Positions 24,822-33,719 of a stretch of DNA of 64,000 bases are shown one piece after another. This DNA comes from Chloroflexota bacterium. Lineage in GTDB: Bacteria; Chloroflexota; Dormibacteria; Dormibacterales; Dormibacteraceae. Location: NCBI GenBank assembly GCA_005880915.1, contig VBIW01000035.1, positions 310,001 to 374,000 of the forward strand, given 5' to 3'. Below the pieces are notes generated by a model, which had not been told where the DNA came from, ran no database searches, and was given only the letters and a program-made list of their open reading frames with translations. A program made the position numbers and the translations under genes. Numbering within the stretch: the stretch's first letter is position 1; every line of letters starts with the position of its first letter.

Positions 24822-25712
24822 TTACGTCGACCCGTGCAGCGCCGCCCCGATGGCTCCGGCCCAGATCCCAAGCTCGCCGGCCACAACAGTGATCCGCGCC
24901 ACGTCTGTGACGTGCACGCGGCGTGCGATCTCCTGCCGGATGGGATCGAGGAGCATCTCGCCGGCCGCCGCGATCCCGCCGCCGATCACGATCCGGTCGA
25001 CAGCGAGGAGCACGACCACGTTGCTCGCGCCGATCCCCAGGTAGCGGGCCGCCTCGCGCAGGCCGTGCTGGGCGCGCTCGTCCCCGGCTCGCGCGGCGGC
25101 CACCGCCGCCTCGACGCTGGACTGCCCGCACGCCGCGGCGATGGCGTCGGCGCGGGCAAGCGCCTCGAGGCAGCCGTGGTTGCCGCAGCCGCAGCGCGGC
25201 CCGTCGGGAAGGATCGTCTGATGGCCGAACTCCCCGGCCGTGCCCTCGTGACCCAGGTAGAGTTGCCCGTCGAGGATCAGCCCTCCACCCACGCCTGTGC
25301 CGAGCGTGATGCCCAACATGGCCCGCGCACCGCGGCCCGCGCCGAAGCCGTGCTCTGCCAGGGCGAAGGCGCGCGCGTCATTGATGAGTCGGGCCGGTGA
25401 ACGCACTGCATCTGTCATCGGGCCGATCACCTGCACGCCGTCCCAATGACCGGGAATGTTGGGAATGAACTTCGTCACGCCCGCCTCGGGCTCGAGCACG
25501 CCTGGCATCCCTACCCCGACCGACTCGACGCCCTCGACATCGGCGAAGACGGTCTTTGCCACGTCGAGCAGCTGGCGAACGACGCTCTGCTCGCCGCCGC
25601 GCGTGTCGGTCGGTAGGACGCCTGTCTTCAGAACCCGTGGTTCGAGATCGCGTTCGACGACGGCCCACTTGAGATTCGTCCCGCCTACGTCAAGACCGAG
25701 GTGACGAGACAC
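24822..25712 (-). CDS. ROK-family sugar kinase (probable N-acetylglucosamine kinase)
   Basis: 296 residues. ATP-binding DVGGTNLKWAVVE at the N-terminus, ROK catalytic region INDARAFALAEHGFGAGRG with the catalytic Asp, GTGVGGGLILDG, and the zinc cluster CGCGNHGCLEA (about 177-187) with the upstream HEGTAGEFGH. ROK kinases phosphorylate glucose, fructose, mannose, GlcNAc or ManNAc. The HEGTAGEFGHQ and zinc motifs are also in NagK and glucokinases, so sequence alone does not decide. Head-to-head placement with nagA favours GlcNAc. It starts only 19 bp from the nagA ATG. Confidence 0.9.
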   Translation of the reverse strand: MSRHLGLDVGGTNLKWAVVERDLEPRVLKTGVLPTDTRGGEQSVVRQLLDVAKTVFADVEGVESVGVGMPGVLEPEAGVTKFIPNIPGHWDGVQVIGPMTDAVRSPARLINDARAFALAEHGFGAGRGARAMLGITLGTGVGGGLILDGQLYLGHEGTAGEFGHQTILPDGPRCGCGNHGCLEALARADAIAAACGQSSVEAAVAAARAGDERAQHGLREAARYLGIGASNVVVLLAVDRIVIGGGIAAAGEMLLDPIRQEIARRVHVTDVARITVVAGELGIWAGAIGAALHGST

Positions 25713-25731
25713 GGCGCTTATAGTGCCGCTG

Positions 25732-26832
25732 ATGAGCCGGTTCTTGCTTCAGGGGCGAGTGCTGACTCCCGAGCGCGACCTGCCGCTGGCGACTGTCGTG
25801 GTCGATGGCAAGCTGATCGAGTCCATTTCCGAGGACGCGTCCGAACCCCGTAACGCGACTCCGCTCATCGAGGCGGGCGACATCATCGCGCCCGGGTTCG
25901 TCGATCTGCAGGTCAACGGCTTTGCCGGCCACGACGCGGCCTCGGGCGCGGCCGCTGTCACCGAGATCTCGCGCTTGCTGCCGAAATATGGCGTCACAGC
26001 CTTCATGCCGACGCTGATCTCTCGACCGATTCCTGATGCGGTGCGATTCGTGAAGGAGGTTCGCACCGCCAGCGCCCCGGGCGCGGTGATACTCGGCGCG
26101 CACATCGAGGGTCCGTTCATCAATCCGAAGTACCGTGGCGCGCACGACGCTGCGTATCTCGCTCTACCGACGCGTGAGCTCGTACGCGAGCTGATCGAGG
26201 TCGAGCCGGGCATGGTCACGCTTGCGCCCGAGCTGCCCGGGGCGCTCGATGCGATTCGGGAGCTGATCGCCGCGCGCGTCAAGGTGTCGGCCGGTCACTC
26301 CGGCGCAACGATCGCCGAGGCAATGGCGGGGTTTGACGCCGGCATCCGGTTCGGCACCCACCTGTTCAACGCCATGTCACCGCTCCATCACCGCGAACCA
26401 GGCTTGCCGGGAGCGTTGCTATCAGACGAGCGGATCACCATCGGTCTCATCGCCGACGGCGTGCACGTCGACCCGGTGATGCTCTCGTTTGGAATTCGGG
26501 TAGCAGGCCCGGATCGCATCAAGCTGACCACCGATCAGACGGCGGCGGCCGGTTCGCCACCCGGTCGATACGTGATCGCTGGGAGGGAAACATTCAGCGA
26601 CGGGAGGAGCGCGCGTCTGGCCGATGGGACCCTCGCCGGCGGCGTCGCGACCATGGACCAGATGGCTCGTCTGGTCGCCGCGTTGCCAGGCGTCGGGCTG
26701 CGCGATGCGGTGCGGATGGCGTCGGGGTCCGATCAGGGCATCCGGACGCGCGGGCCGGCCAACCTCGTCGTGCTGACGCCTGACTTGCAGGTCAGGCTCA
26801 CCCTGGTCGAGGGCCGTGTCGTCTATGGGTGA
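25732..26832 (+). CDS. nagA: N-acetylglucosamine-6-phosphate deacetylase (NagA)
   Basis: 366 residues from ATG 25732. Amidohydrolase TIM barrel with APGFVDLQVNGFAGHD, metal-site HIEGPFINPKYRGAHD, GHSGAT, THLFNAMSPLHHREPG, and catalytic Asp in LTTDQTAAAG. It removes acetate from GlcNAc-6-P to give GlcN-6-P. Only 19 bp separate it from the divergent ROK kinase start. A TATAGT at 25720-25725 would place transcription start almost at the ATG, so the mRNA may be leaderless. Alternative GTG 25723 adds three residues. It overlaps the following phosphotriesterase-like gene by 8 nt, so the two are co-translated. Confidence 0.95.
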   Translation: MSRFLLQGRVLTPERDLPLATVVVDGKLIESISEDASEPRNATPLIEAGDIIAPGFVDLQVNGFAGHDAASGAAAVTEISRLLPKYGVTAFMPTLISRPIPDAVRFVKEVRTASAPGAVILGAHIEGPFINPKYRGAHDAAYLALPTRELVRELIEVEPGMVTLAPELPGALDAIRELIAARVKVSAGHSGATIAEAMAGFDAGIRFGTHLFNAMSPLHHREPGLPGALLSDERITIGLIADGVHVDPVMLSFGIRVAGPDRIKLTTDQTAAAGSPPGRYVIAGRETFSDGRSARLADGTLAGGVATMDQMARLVAALPGVGLRDAVRMASGSDQGIRTRGPANLVVLTPDLQVRLTLVEGRVVYG

Positions 26833-27766
26833 GGTCGTCACGGTGCTCGGCCCCATCCCGGAGGAACACCTCGGCGTCACCGACGCGCACGATCACCTGT
26901 TCCTCCGCAGTCCGGCGCTGCCGGGCCAGGATTTCGACGACGTCGACAAGGCGGTCGAGGAACTCGGGGGCGCGGCGAGCGGCGGATTGCAGGCCGTGGT
27001 CGAGGTGACGCCGATCGGTCTCGGCCGGCGCCCGGCCAAGATGCGGGCCCTGTCGGAGGCGACCGGCGTGCACATCGTGGCCGCCACCGGCTACCACCGC
27101 GATGCCCATTACGAAGAGGGTCACTGGGTGCGCGTCGCATCGGTCGAGATCCTGGCGGAGCGAATCCTCGCCGACCTGCAGCGTGGCATGCACCCAGAGG
27201 ACTGGCTGACTGATGCCCCGCTGGATTCAGCCCGGGCGGGCGTGATCAAGTCGGGCGCTTCGTATCAGCGCATCAGCGCTCGCGAGGAGCGGCGATTGAT
27301 CGCGGCCGCGATCGGCACCCGCGAGACGGGCGCGCCGATCCTCGTGCATACAGAGATCGGCACGTGCGGGCACGAGATCATCGACCTGCTCACGCGCGAG
27401 GGCGTGAACCCTGGTCGCATCATCCTCGCCCACCTCGACCGCAACCCGGACTTCGAGCTGCACGCGGAGATTGCGGCGCGCGGTGTGACGCTCGAATACG
27501 ACACCCCGGGTCGCATCAAATATCGGCCCGACAGCCAGCTGATCGACCTGGTCGACGCCATGGTGCGAGCCGGCCACGAGGGTGCTTTGATGCTCGGCCT
27601 CGACCTCGGGCAGCGGGATTACTTCCGCTCGTATGGTGGTGGCCCGGGCCTTGGCTACCTCATGGATTCTTTCGTGCCACGCTTGCGCCGCCGCGTCGGG
27701 GACGACGCGATTCGCAAGATCCTCGTCGACACACCGGCGCGCGCCTTTGCGATGTCGCCCCAATGA
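26825..27766 (+). CDS. Phosphotriesterase-family (PHP/lactonase-like) hydrolase
   Basis: 313 residues from ATG 26825, overlapping the nagA end. Amidohydrolase-type binuclear metal centre: HxH in TDAHDHLF, candidate carboxylated Lys in GVIKSGASY, His in ILVHTEIGT and ILAHLDRNPD, and Asp in LGLDLGQRDYF. The family ranges from organophosphate hydrolases to sugar lactonases and the uncharacterised Php. With nagA and an FAD oxidoreductase in one coupled unit, a role on an oxidised sugar lactone is attractive: the oxidoreductase would make a lactone and this enzyme open it. That is inference. Confidence 0.87.
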   Translation: MGEVVTVLGPIPEEHLGVTDAHDHLFLRSPALPGQDFDDVDKAVEELGGAASGGLQAVVEVTPIGLGRRPAKMRALSEATGVHIVAATGYHRDAHYEEGHWVRVASVEILAERILADLQRGMHPEDWLTDAPLDSARAGVIKSGASYQRISAREERRLIAAAIGTRETGAPILVHTEIGTCGHEIIDLLTREGVNPGRIILAHLDRNPDFELHAEIAARGVTLEYDTPGRIKYRPDSQLIDLVDAMVRAGHEGALMLGLDLGQRDYFRSYGGGPGLGYLMDSFVPRLRRRVGDDAIRKILVDTPARAFAMSPQ

Positions 27767-29061
27767 AGCAGCGCTATGACCTCGCGGTGGTGGGCGCCGG
27801 TTCGGCCGGAAGCTCGGCGGCAATCAGCGCGGCACGCCTGGGCGCTCAAACCCTGCTGCTCGACAGGCTCCCCTTTCTAGGCGGCACCTCAACTGCGGTG
27901 CTCGATACGTTCTATGCGTTCTACACGCCTGGCGAGAGAGCCCGCCGGGTCGTGGGAGGGATCGGCTGGGAGGTCGTCGAAAGGCTCGAGGCTGAAGGCA
28001 TGGCGTTCGAGCGCCCGAACACTTATGGCGCGGGGACCGGGGTCACTTACGACCCCGAGGTGCTGAAAGTGGTGTGGGAGCGCCTTGCCGAGGACGCGAA
28101 GGTCGACGTCCTGCTGCATACCTGGGCCACCGGCGTCGAGCTGCGCGAAGGCCGCCTGGTCGCGATTCGAACCTGGAACAAGGGTGGCGAGTCGTTCATC
28201 CAGGCTGATGCATTCATTGATGCGTCTGGCGACGCGGATTTGTGCGCGATGGCCGGCGTTGGTTATGAGGACGCGAAATCAACGCCCAACCTGCAATCGC
28301 TTTCCACGATCTTCCGCGTCGCGAACGTCGATGTCGAAAAGGCGGCTCGCATGCCCAAGACCGAGCTGTGGGCGATGATGCGCAGCGCAGCCGAGTCGGG
28401 CGAGTACAGGCTTCCGCGCCTGGAAGGGTCGTGGCATCGCACACCCCATCCCGGAGTCGTCACCGTGCACATGACCCGCATCCCTAACGTGGACGCCACC
28501 GACCCGGAGCAGCTAACGCGCGCGGAGATCGAGGGCCGCCGCCAGGTGCGTGAGTACCACCGGTTCCTGCGCGACAAGGCGCCCGGCTTCGAACGCTCGG
28601 TGCTTGTCGCGACGAGCCCGGCCATCGGCGTGCGCGAGAGCCGTCGTGTCATCGGCGACTACCGGCTCACCCGCGACGACGTGCTGGGTTCGCGTCGGTT
28701 CGACGACGAGATCGCACTCTGCGGCGCGCCGATAGAGGACCACGCCGCGGGTCCCGACACCAGGTGGACATACGTGCCGGAAAGCGGCGTGTATGGGATC
28801 CCGTATCGATGCTTGCTGCCGGAAGGCGTTGAAGGATTGCTCGTGGCGGGCCGTTGCTTTTCAGCGACCCACGACGCCCACGCCTCCGCGCGCTCGATGG
28901 CCACTTGCATGGCGATGGGCCAGGCGGCGGGCACCGCGGCCGCGATGTCGGTCGCCTCGAGGACAGCGCCGCGATCTGTTGGTGTCACCACACTCCGGGA
29001 CTGCCTCCTGGAGAACCGCGCGCTCCTCGATCCGATCGACGCCGTCAGCGCGTCATCGTGA
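27763..29061 (+). CDS. FAD-dependent oxidoreductase (FAD_oxidored family)
   Basis: 432 residues from ATG 27763 (ATGA overlap with the previous stop); the open frame extends far upstream but only as an out-of-frame reading of the previous gene. FAD motif LAVVGAGSAGSSAAISAARLG, FLGGTSTAVLDTFYAFYTPG, DASGDADLCAMAG, and the C-terminal GRCFSATHDAHASARSMAT typical of this family. The family contains uncharacterised sugar or alcohol oxidases and xanthan-lyase-associated proteins. Coupled to nagA and the phosphotriesterase-like gene. It converges with and overlaps the SIS gene by 17 bp at the 3' end. Confidence 0.88.
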   Translation: MKQRYDLAVVGAGSAGSSAAISAARLGAQTLLLDRLPFLGGTSTAVLDTFYAFYTPGERARRVVGGIGWEVVERLEAEGMAFERPNTYGAGTGVTYDPEVLKVVWERLAEDAKVDVLLHTWATGVELREGRLVAIRTWNKGGESFIQADAFIDASGDADLCAMAGVGYEDAKSTPNLQSLSTIFRVANVDVEKAARMPKTELWAMMRSAAESGEYRLPRLEGSWHRTPHPGVVTVHMTRIPNVDATDPEQLTRAEIEGRRQVREYHRFLRDKAPGFERSVLVATSPAIGVRESRRVIGDYRLTRDDVLGSRRFDDEIALCGAPIEDHAAGPDTRWTYVPESGVYGIPYRCLLPEGVEGLLVAGRCFSATHDAHASARSMATCMAMGQAAGTAAAMSVASRTAPRSVGVTTLRDCLLENRALLDPIDAVSASS

Positions 29062-30073
29062 TCTTGCGCACTGTCCGTGGCCGGTCGGGGTTGAGATTCT
29101 TCGCAAGGCTGAGATGCAACGCGTAGAGCTGGCAGGGAATGATCGAGACGATCGGGGCAAGCCACTCCGCCGTGCGTGGATGCGGAAGCCAGGCGCCACC
29201 GCGGCTTGCCCCTGCATCGTCAGTCACGGATAGCGTCGACGCGCCGAGCTTTCGATTCCGATTGATAGCTCTCAACATGGGGCCGCGAGTGACGCCGCTC
29301 GGAACAACGGCCAGGACACGAAATCCTGGATCGATCAATCCGACAGGTCCGTGCTCGAAGTCTGCGAACGAGTAGGGGTCGGCATGCACGAGTGCGAGCT
29401 CCTTCAGCTTGAGTGCCCATTCGCGCGCGGTTGCGTAGTGGTAGCCGCGGCCAAGGACTACGCATCGGGAGAGCTCGGCATCGGCGGCGGCAAGCCTCGC
29501 TGCGACCTCCTCCTCAGCGAGAGCCTCGCGCATCAGCCTGGGAAGCTCCGCGAGTGCCTGGACGTCATTGGCGCCATTGCCATTGAGCTCGGTTGACAGG
29601 AGCGCGAGGGCGAGCAGCTCGCCGGTGTAGGTCTTCGACGCCGCAACCGCTCGTTCCCGACCCGCATGGAGCCCGATCGACAGCTCGGCCGCCGCCACCA
29701 GGTCAGAGCCGGGAGCGTTCGAGACAGCCAGGGTTAGGGCTCCCTGGCGACGGGCCTCCGAGATGACCCCGACGATGTCGGGCGATCTGCCGGACTGGGA
29801 GATGCCGATGACGAGGGCCGAGCGGAGGTCCGGAGTCGTGCCGTAAATGGAGGTGGCCGACGGCAAAGCAAGCGCCACCGCGAGGCGGTGGCGGATGGCG
29901 AACAGATACTGCGCGTAGACCGCCGCGTTGTCGGACGTGCCCCGCGCCGCGACGACCGCGTATTTGACGCCGGCCGCCGCGATCGCCTTCGCCGCCTTCT
30001 TGATCTCATCACGAGATGCCAGCAGCCGGCGCGCAACCTCCGGCTGCTCCCCGATCTCTGCCCGCAGGCCCAT
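29045..30073 (-). CDS. SIS-type glucosamine-6-phosphate deaminase/isomerase (GlmS C-terminal-like)
   Basis: 342 residues with two SIS domains and no glutaminase domain. SIS1 (about 35-165) has VVAARGTSDNAAVYAQYLF, GISQSGRSPDIVGVI and KTYTGELLALAL. SIS2 (about 190-320) has VVLGRGYHYATAREWALKLKELA and DFEHGPVGLI. GlmS-like proteins lacking the glutaminase domain often act as deaminases (NagB-II), making fructose-6-P and ammonia from GlcN-6-P. With the ROK kinase and NagA this would complete GlcNAc use. The C-terminal lysine-rich end (PRTVRKITMTR) resembles the GlmS tail that closes the active site. Confidence 0.88.
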   Translation of the reverse strand: MGLRAEIGEQPEVARRLLASRDEIKKAAKAIAAAGVKYAVVAARGTSDNAAVYAQYLFAIRHRLAVALALPSATSIYGTTPDLRSALVIGISQSGRSPDIVGVISEARRQGALTLAVSNAPGSDLVAAAELSIGLHAGRERAVAASKTYTGELLALALLSTELNGNGANDVQALAELPRLMREALAEEEVAARLAAADAELSRCVVLGRGYHYATAREWALKLKELALVHADPYSFADFEHGPVGLIDPGFRVLAVVPSGVTRGPMLRAINRNRKLGASTLSVTDDAGASRGGAWLPHPRTAEWLAPIVSIIPCQLYALHLSLAKNLNPDRPRTVRKITMTR

Positions 30074-30122
30074 GCCGGTATGTTCGCGTCTCGGTCAACG
30101 CCGCAGCAGTGGAACCGGTTTC

Positions 30123-30151
30123 TTGACACCACTGACATGACTCTGGACAAT
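30123..30151 (+). promoter_or_regulatory. Sigma-70-type promoter for the BNR-repeat gene
   Basis: TTGACA at 30123-30128 and GACAAT at 30146-30151 are 17 bp apart. The -35 box is a full match and the -10 box matches four of six consensus positions. It lies 63 bp upstream of the BNR-protein ATG and just outside the divergent SIS gene. Confidence 0.55.
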
Positions 30152-30213
30152 CAGGAGTCGCCGGCACAGCGCCTGCTCGCTGTTTTTGCAGCCGTCAGCT
30201 GGGGGTGGAAAGC

Positions 30214-31935
30214 ATGGGTGGCTCCGTACTCAATCGCAGTGGGGTGAGGGTTGCGGTATCGGTCATCACGGCGGTGGTCGCGCTGTGGCCGGTGGCCGCC
30301 GGGTCGGCTTCGAACAAGGCCCCGGTACCTGTGTCGCCGACCAACCTCGTCGTCAGCAGCCCGACCAGCGGTGGCGGCTACCCGGAGATGCCCCCCGTCG
30401 AAGGGGGATGCGTCGGACCGTCCGCCAACAACTTCAACGCCAACCACTCCGAGTCCCACCTCGTTGTCCAGCCGGGCACCGAGCAGATCGTCGGCTCGTC
30501 CAAGTTCTTCTTCGACAAGTACTCAACCGGCTACAACTTCTATCTGGGCAGCTACAACATCAATGGATCGAGCCACAGCAACAACATCGTCCAGGGCTAC
30601 GATTGCTCCACCACAGGCACCAACGGCGCTCTCAACCAGAGCATGCCGCCCAGCTGGACCAACACGACCGATCCCAACGTCGCCTTCGACACGAAGGGCC
30701 GCGTTTATCAGACGGTCCTTCCGTTCAACGCCTTCTGGACGAACTTGCATCCCGACGGCGAGATCACCGTTTCGTACAGCGATGACTTCGGCGCGCACTG
30801 GGTGACGGGCAACGGGGGACAGGCTCTCGAGCAGGTGCCGAACTCGAGCTCGCTCCAGTTCGGTCATGTCGAGGACAAGCAGTGGACAGCGGTCAACCAC
30901 TATGCCGGCAATCGATTCCAGGATCACGTGTACTCGACCTGGGACATCATCGACGGCAACGTCGGAAGCACCGTCAAGCTGCGCATGGCCACGTCGAGGG
31001 ACCGCGGACAGACCTTCTCACCCGCGAGGACGATCGTCTCGGCTTCGGTCGACCAGATGCGCAACCAGTACAGCCAACCGGCGGTCGACCCATCAGGCGA
31101 TGTGTATGTCGCCTACACGAACATCGGGGTGAAGACCAACCAGACCGACTTCTTCGTGACCAGGTCAACTGACGACGGCAAGACGTTCAGCACCCCGGTC
31201 AAAGCAGGCAGCGGCCGGCTCATCGGCACGACGAGGGTGACCAACACCACGTTCCGGGACGGCATCAACTTCGCGTTTGCGACCTCACAGGACTACCCGG
31301 GCCACGTCTACCTCGCCTACAACGATTTCAACGGGACGCAGTACAACGTCTACCTCGTCCAGTCGACGGACGGCGGCCAGACGTGGAGCCAGCCGGTGTC
31401 AGTGAATGACGACATCGCCTCGGGTAACGTCGCCGACCACTTCCAGCCGGCTGTGGCGGCAGGACCCCACGGCGCCGTGGCGGTCGCCTTCTACGACCGC
31501 CGGAGGATTTGCCCGAACGACCCGAGCGTCATCTCCAACGACGTTGGCCGGTCCAATTTCTGCATCGACGTTTCGGTCCAGCCTTACAAGGACAACGGCG
31601 CATCGACCGGCGCGGTCGCCGTCGGCTCGAACATCCGCGCATCCAGCTACACGTGGGACCCGCAACAGCCGGGGCTCCTGGTCAAGGCTGACGGCACGAC
31701 GCAGGACCTCCAGACGCTGGGTGGCCTGGGCCAGATCGCCTGCGCCTCGCACAACGATCCATGCAGGAATTCGTTCATCGGCGATTACTTCGGTCTGGCC
31801 ATCTCGGGCAGCAGCATCTACACGCTGTCCGTCTCGACGCATTACGCGTCGAACGTGGCGGCAGATAACGGCACTCCGCTCTATTACCAGCAGCAGGTGC
31901 TCGGGACGATCAGCCGTTCGAGCCTGGGGATCTGA
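30214..31935 (+). CDS. Secreted BNR-repeat (sialidase-fold) protein
   Basis: 573 residues from ATG 30214 (GGGGGTGG sits seven bases upstream; GTG 30205 is less well placed). A signal peptide covers about residues 1-33 (hydrophobic VAVSVITAVVALWPVAAGSA). The mature protein is a beta-propeller-like repeat protein with Asp-box motifs SYSDDFGAHW, ATSRDRGQTF, TRSTDDGKTF and VQSTDGGQTW. Four Cys near the two ends could pair. Exo-sialidases share these boxes, but the Arg triad and FRIP motif are not evident, so enzymatic activity is uncertain. It is transcribed away from the GlcNAc genes and could release or bind cell-wall or glycan sugar outside the cell. Confidence 0.82.
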   Translation: MGGSVLNRSGVRVAVSVITAVVALWPVAAGSASNKAPVPVSPTNLVVSSPTSGGGYPEMPPVEGGCVGPSANNFNANHSESHLVVQPGTEQIVGSSKFFFDKYSTGYNFYLGSYNINGSSHSNNIVQGYDCSTTGTNGALNQSMPPSWTNTTDPNVAFDTKGRVYQTVLPFNAFWTNLHPDGEITVSYSDDFGAHWVTGNGGQALEQVPNSSSLQFGHVEDKQWTAVNHYAGNRFQDHVYSTWDIIDGNVGSTVKLRMATSRDRGQTFSPARTIVSASVDQMRNQYSQPAVDPSGDVYVAYTNIGVKTNQTDFFVTRSTDDGKTFSTPVKAGSGRLIGTTRVTNTTFRDGINFAFATSQDYPGHVYLAYNDFNGTQYNVYLVQSTDGGQTWSQPVSVNDDIASGNVADHFQPAVAAGPHGAVAVAFYDRRRICPNDPSVISNDVGRSNFCIDVSVQPYKDNGASTGAVAVGSNIRASSYTWDPQQPGLLVKADGTTQDLQTLGGLGQIACASHNDPCRNSFIGDYFGLAISGSSIYTLSVSTHYASNVAADNGTPLYYQQQVLGTISRSSLGI

Positions 31936-32052
31936 AAATGGCAAGAGCTGAACCGCCCTAGCTTCGTCGGCGAATCGCCCTCGACTACTTACAACCCTTA
32001 ATCGGCGAACTCCCAGGGATTCGCGCCGCGCGCCGTTATCCCGCACGGAGAA

Positions 32053-32790
32053 GTGCGCCCAATCGTCAAGGGACTCGTCCGTCCGATCGTCGAATTCACG
32101 GCGGTGACCCGGCTTTACGGGACCCGGCGTGCCCTCGATGACGTCCACTTCGCCCTCCATCCAGGTGAGCTCGCCTTTCTGGTCGGGCCGAGCGGCGCCG
32201 GCAAGACCACGCTTCTGAAGCTGGTCAACCGCGAGATCCGCCCGTCCAGCGGCGAGGTTTCTGTGGCCGGCATCGCGGCCCACCGATTGAAAGCGTCTCG
32301 AGTCGCCGAATTGCGTCGGCGGGTCGGCGTGGTGTTTCAGGACTACAAGCTGCTGCCCCGATTGACCGCGCTCGAAAACGTCGCCTTCGGCCTCCAGGTC
32401 GGCGACCTTCGGATCTCCGACGAGGAAGCCCGGGACCGCTCCCTCGACGCGCTGGAGGCCGTGGGTCTTGGCGATCGCGGCGGCGCCTTTCCGCATCAGC
32501 TTTCCGGTGGCCAGCAGCAGCGGGTCGCGGTGGCCAGGGCGGTAGTTGCTCAGCCGCCGCTATTGATTGCCGACGAGCCCACCGGCAACCTCGACCTGGA
32601 GACGGCCTGGGAGATCATGGACCTCTTCGAGGACATCGCGGCCTGGGGCACGGCTGTGCTTGTAGCGACGCATAACGTCGAGATCGTGACCCGGCTTCAG
32701 CGCCGCGTGCTGACGCTCGTTCACGGCAGGCTCGTGCGCGACCAGCCCGCCGGGCAGATAGGGAGGATGGCATGGCTGGCGTCCTCGTGA
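32053..32790 (+). CDS. ftsE: Cell-division ABC ATPase FtsE
   Basis: 245 residues from GTG 32053, the only usable start. Walker A VGPSGAGKTTLLKL, Q-loop and FtsE hallmark GVVFQDYKLLPRLTALENVA, signature LSGGQQQRVAVARAVV, Walker B LLIADEPTGNLD, H-loop VATHN. It is a cytoplasmic ATPase that pairs with FtsX to drive septal peptidoglycan hydrolases. The 19-nt overlap with ftsX and the M23 peptidase gene next to it form a classic FtsEX-hydrolase unit. The 117-bp gap upstream holds only a direct repeat (TCGGCGAA at about 31971 and 32002). Confidence 0.94.
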   Translation: MRPIVKGLVRPIVEFTAVTRLYGTRRALDDVHFALHPGELAFLVGPSGAGKTTLLKLVNREIRPSSGEVSVAGIAAHRLKASRVAELRRRVGVVFQDYKLLPRLTALENVAFGLQVGDLRISDEEARDRSLDALEAVGLGDRGGAFPHQLSGGQQQRVAVARAVVAQPPLLIADEPTGNLDLETAWEIMDLFEDIAAWGTAVLVATHNVEIVTRLQRRVLTLVHGRLVRDQPAGQIGRMAWLASS

Positions 32791-33719
32791 AGGCCCGATT
32801 CCCACGCCGCCGCCTGATTCAGACGGTGGCCGTCAACCTGGTGCGCTACCTGTTCCATGGTGCGGCCCGAAGCTGGGCTCGCAATGCCGGCGGCACCGCG
32901 CCAGCGCTTGGGTCCATGACGCTCCTCCTCGTGATGTCCGGCCTCGTCGGCCTGACTGGATTCGCCCTCCACAACCTCGAGCAGATCGAGGCAGGGCAGG
33001 CATCCTTGCTGCACGTATATCTGCGTGACAGTGCCGCGGCCACCGACATCACCTCGCTCGAGAACAGGTTGATGAGCGATCCCCGGGTCGCCGGCGTCAC
33101 ATACACGACCAAGGCCGAAGCACTCCAACGGGCGCAACGGATTCCTGGCCTCCCGCAGCTGGCCGACGCCAGCGAGAGCAATCCATTCCCGGCGAGCCTC
33201 GATGTCCAGGTCAAGAACATCAACCAGGTGGCGGCCATCGATGCTTCGGTCCGCGACGATCTCGCGGTCGATCAGCTCTATCCAACCTCGTATGACAGGG
33301 GCGCCTACCAGCGCATCCAGGCGGTGCTGTTGGGAGCCGCGGTTGCGGGCATCGCGTTCCTCGGCTTGCTCGCCTTCATCGCCGTGACGGTGACCATGAA
33401 CAGCATCAAGATCGCGATCCATTCGCGCCGCGACGAGATCGCCATCATGCAGCTGGTGGGCGCGCCGCGCTGGATGGTGCGCGGGCCATTTGTCGTCGAG
33501 GGCGCGATCACCGGTTCACTGGCGGGTGCGGTGGCCGGCGCCATCACCTTCGGACTGGCGTTCGCGGGAATCTCCGCGGCGTCTGGCACCTTCTCCCAGT
33601 TTGCTCCCGGCATAACCGTCACGGTCGCGGCCATCGCCGCTGCGTCCGTCGTCCTGGTGGGCCTGGGTCTCGGCTCGGGATCATCTTTGATCAGCCTGCG
33701 GAGACACATGGAGACGTGA
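32772..33719 (+). CDS. ftsX: Cell-division protein FtsX
   Basis: 315 residues from ATG 32772. Cytoplasmic N-tail, first membrane helix (about 46-68, LGSMTLLLVMSGLVGLTGF), an extracellular domain of about 110 residues (LHVYLRDSAAATDITSLENRL ... SNPFPASLDVQVKN), then three more helices (about 180-205, 235-260, 272-295) as in FtsX. The SNPFPASLxV motif is diagnostic for FtsX. It transmits ATP hydrolysis by FtsE to an external hydrolase, here most likely the next gene's product. Confidence 0.94.
   Translation: MAGVLVKARFPRRRLIQTVAVNLVRYLFHGAARSWARNAGGTAPALGSMTLLLVMSGLVGLTGFALHNLEQIEAGQASLLHVYLRDSAAATDITSLENRLMSDPRVAGVTYTTKAEALQRAQRIPGLPQLADASESNPFPASLDVQVKNINQVAAIDASVRDDLAVDQLYPTSYDRGAYQRIQAVLLGAAVAGIAFLGLLAFIAVTVTMNSIKIAIHSRRDEIAIMQLVGAPRWMVRGPFVVEGAITGSLAGAVAGAITFGLAFAGISAASGTFSQFAPGITVTVAAIAAASVVLVGLGLGSGSSLISLRRHMET

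Noticed and set aside
27364..27762. Long N-terminal extension of the FAD oxidoreductase frame
   Set aside because: It overlaps the phosphotriesterase-like gene out of frame; the ATGA at 27763 and the FAD motif fix the start.
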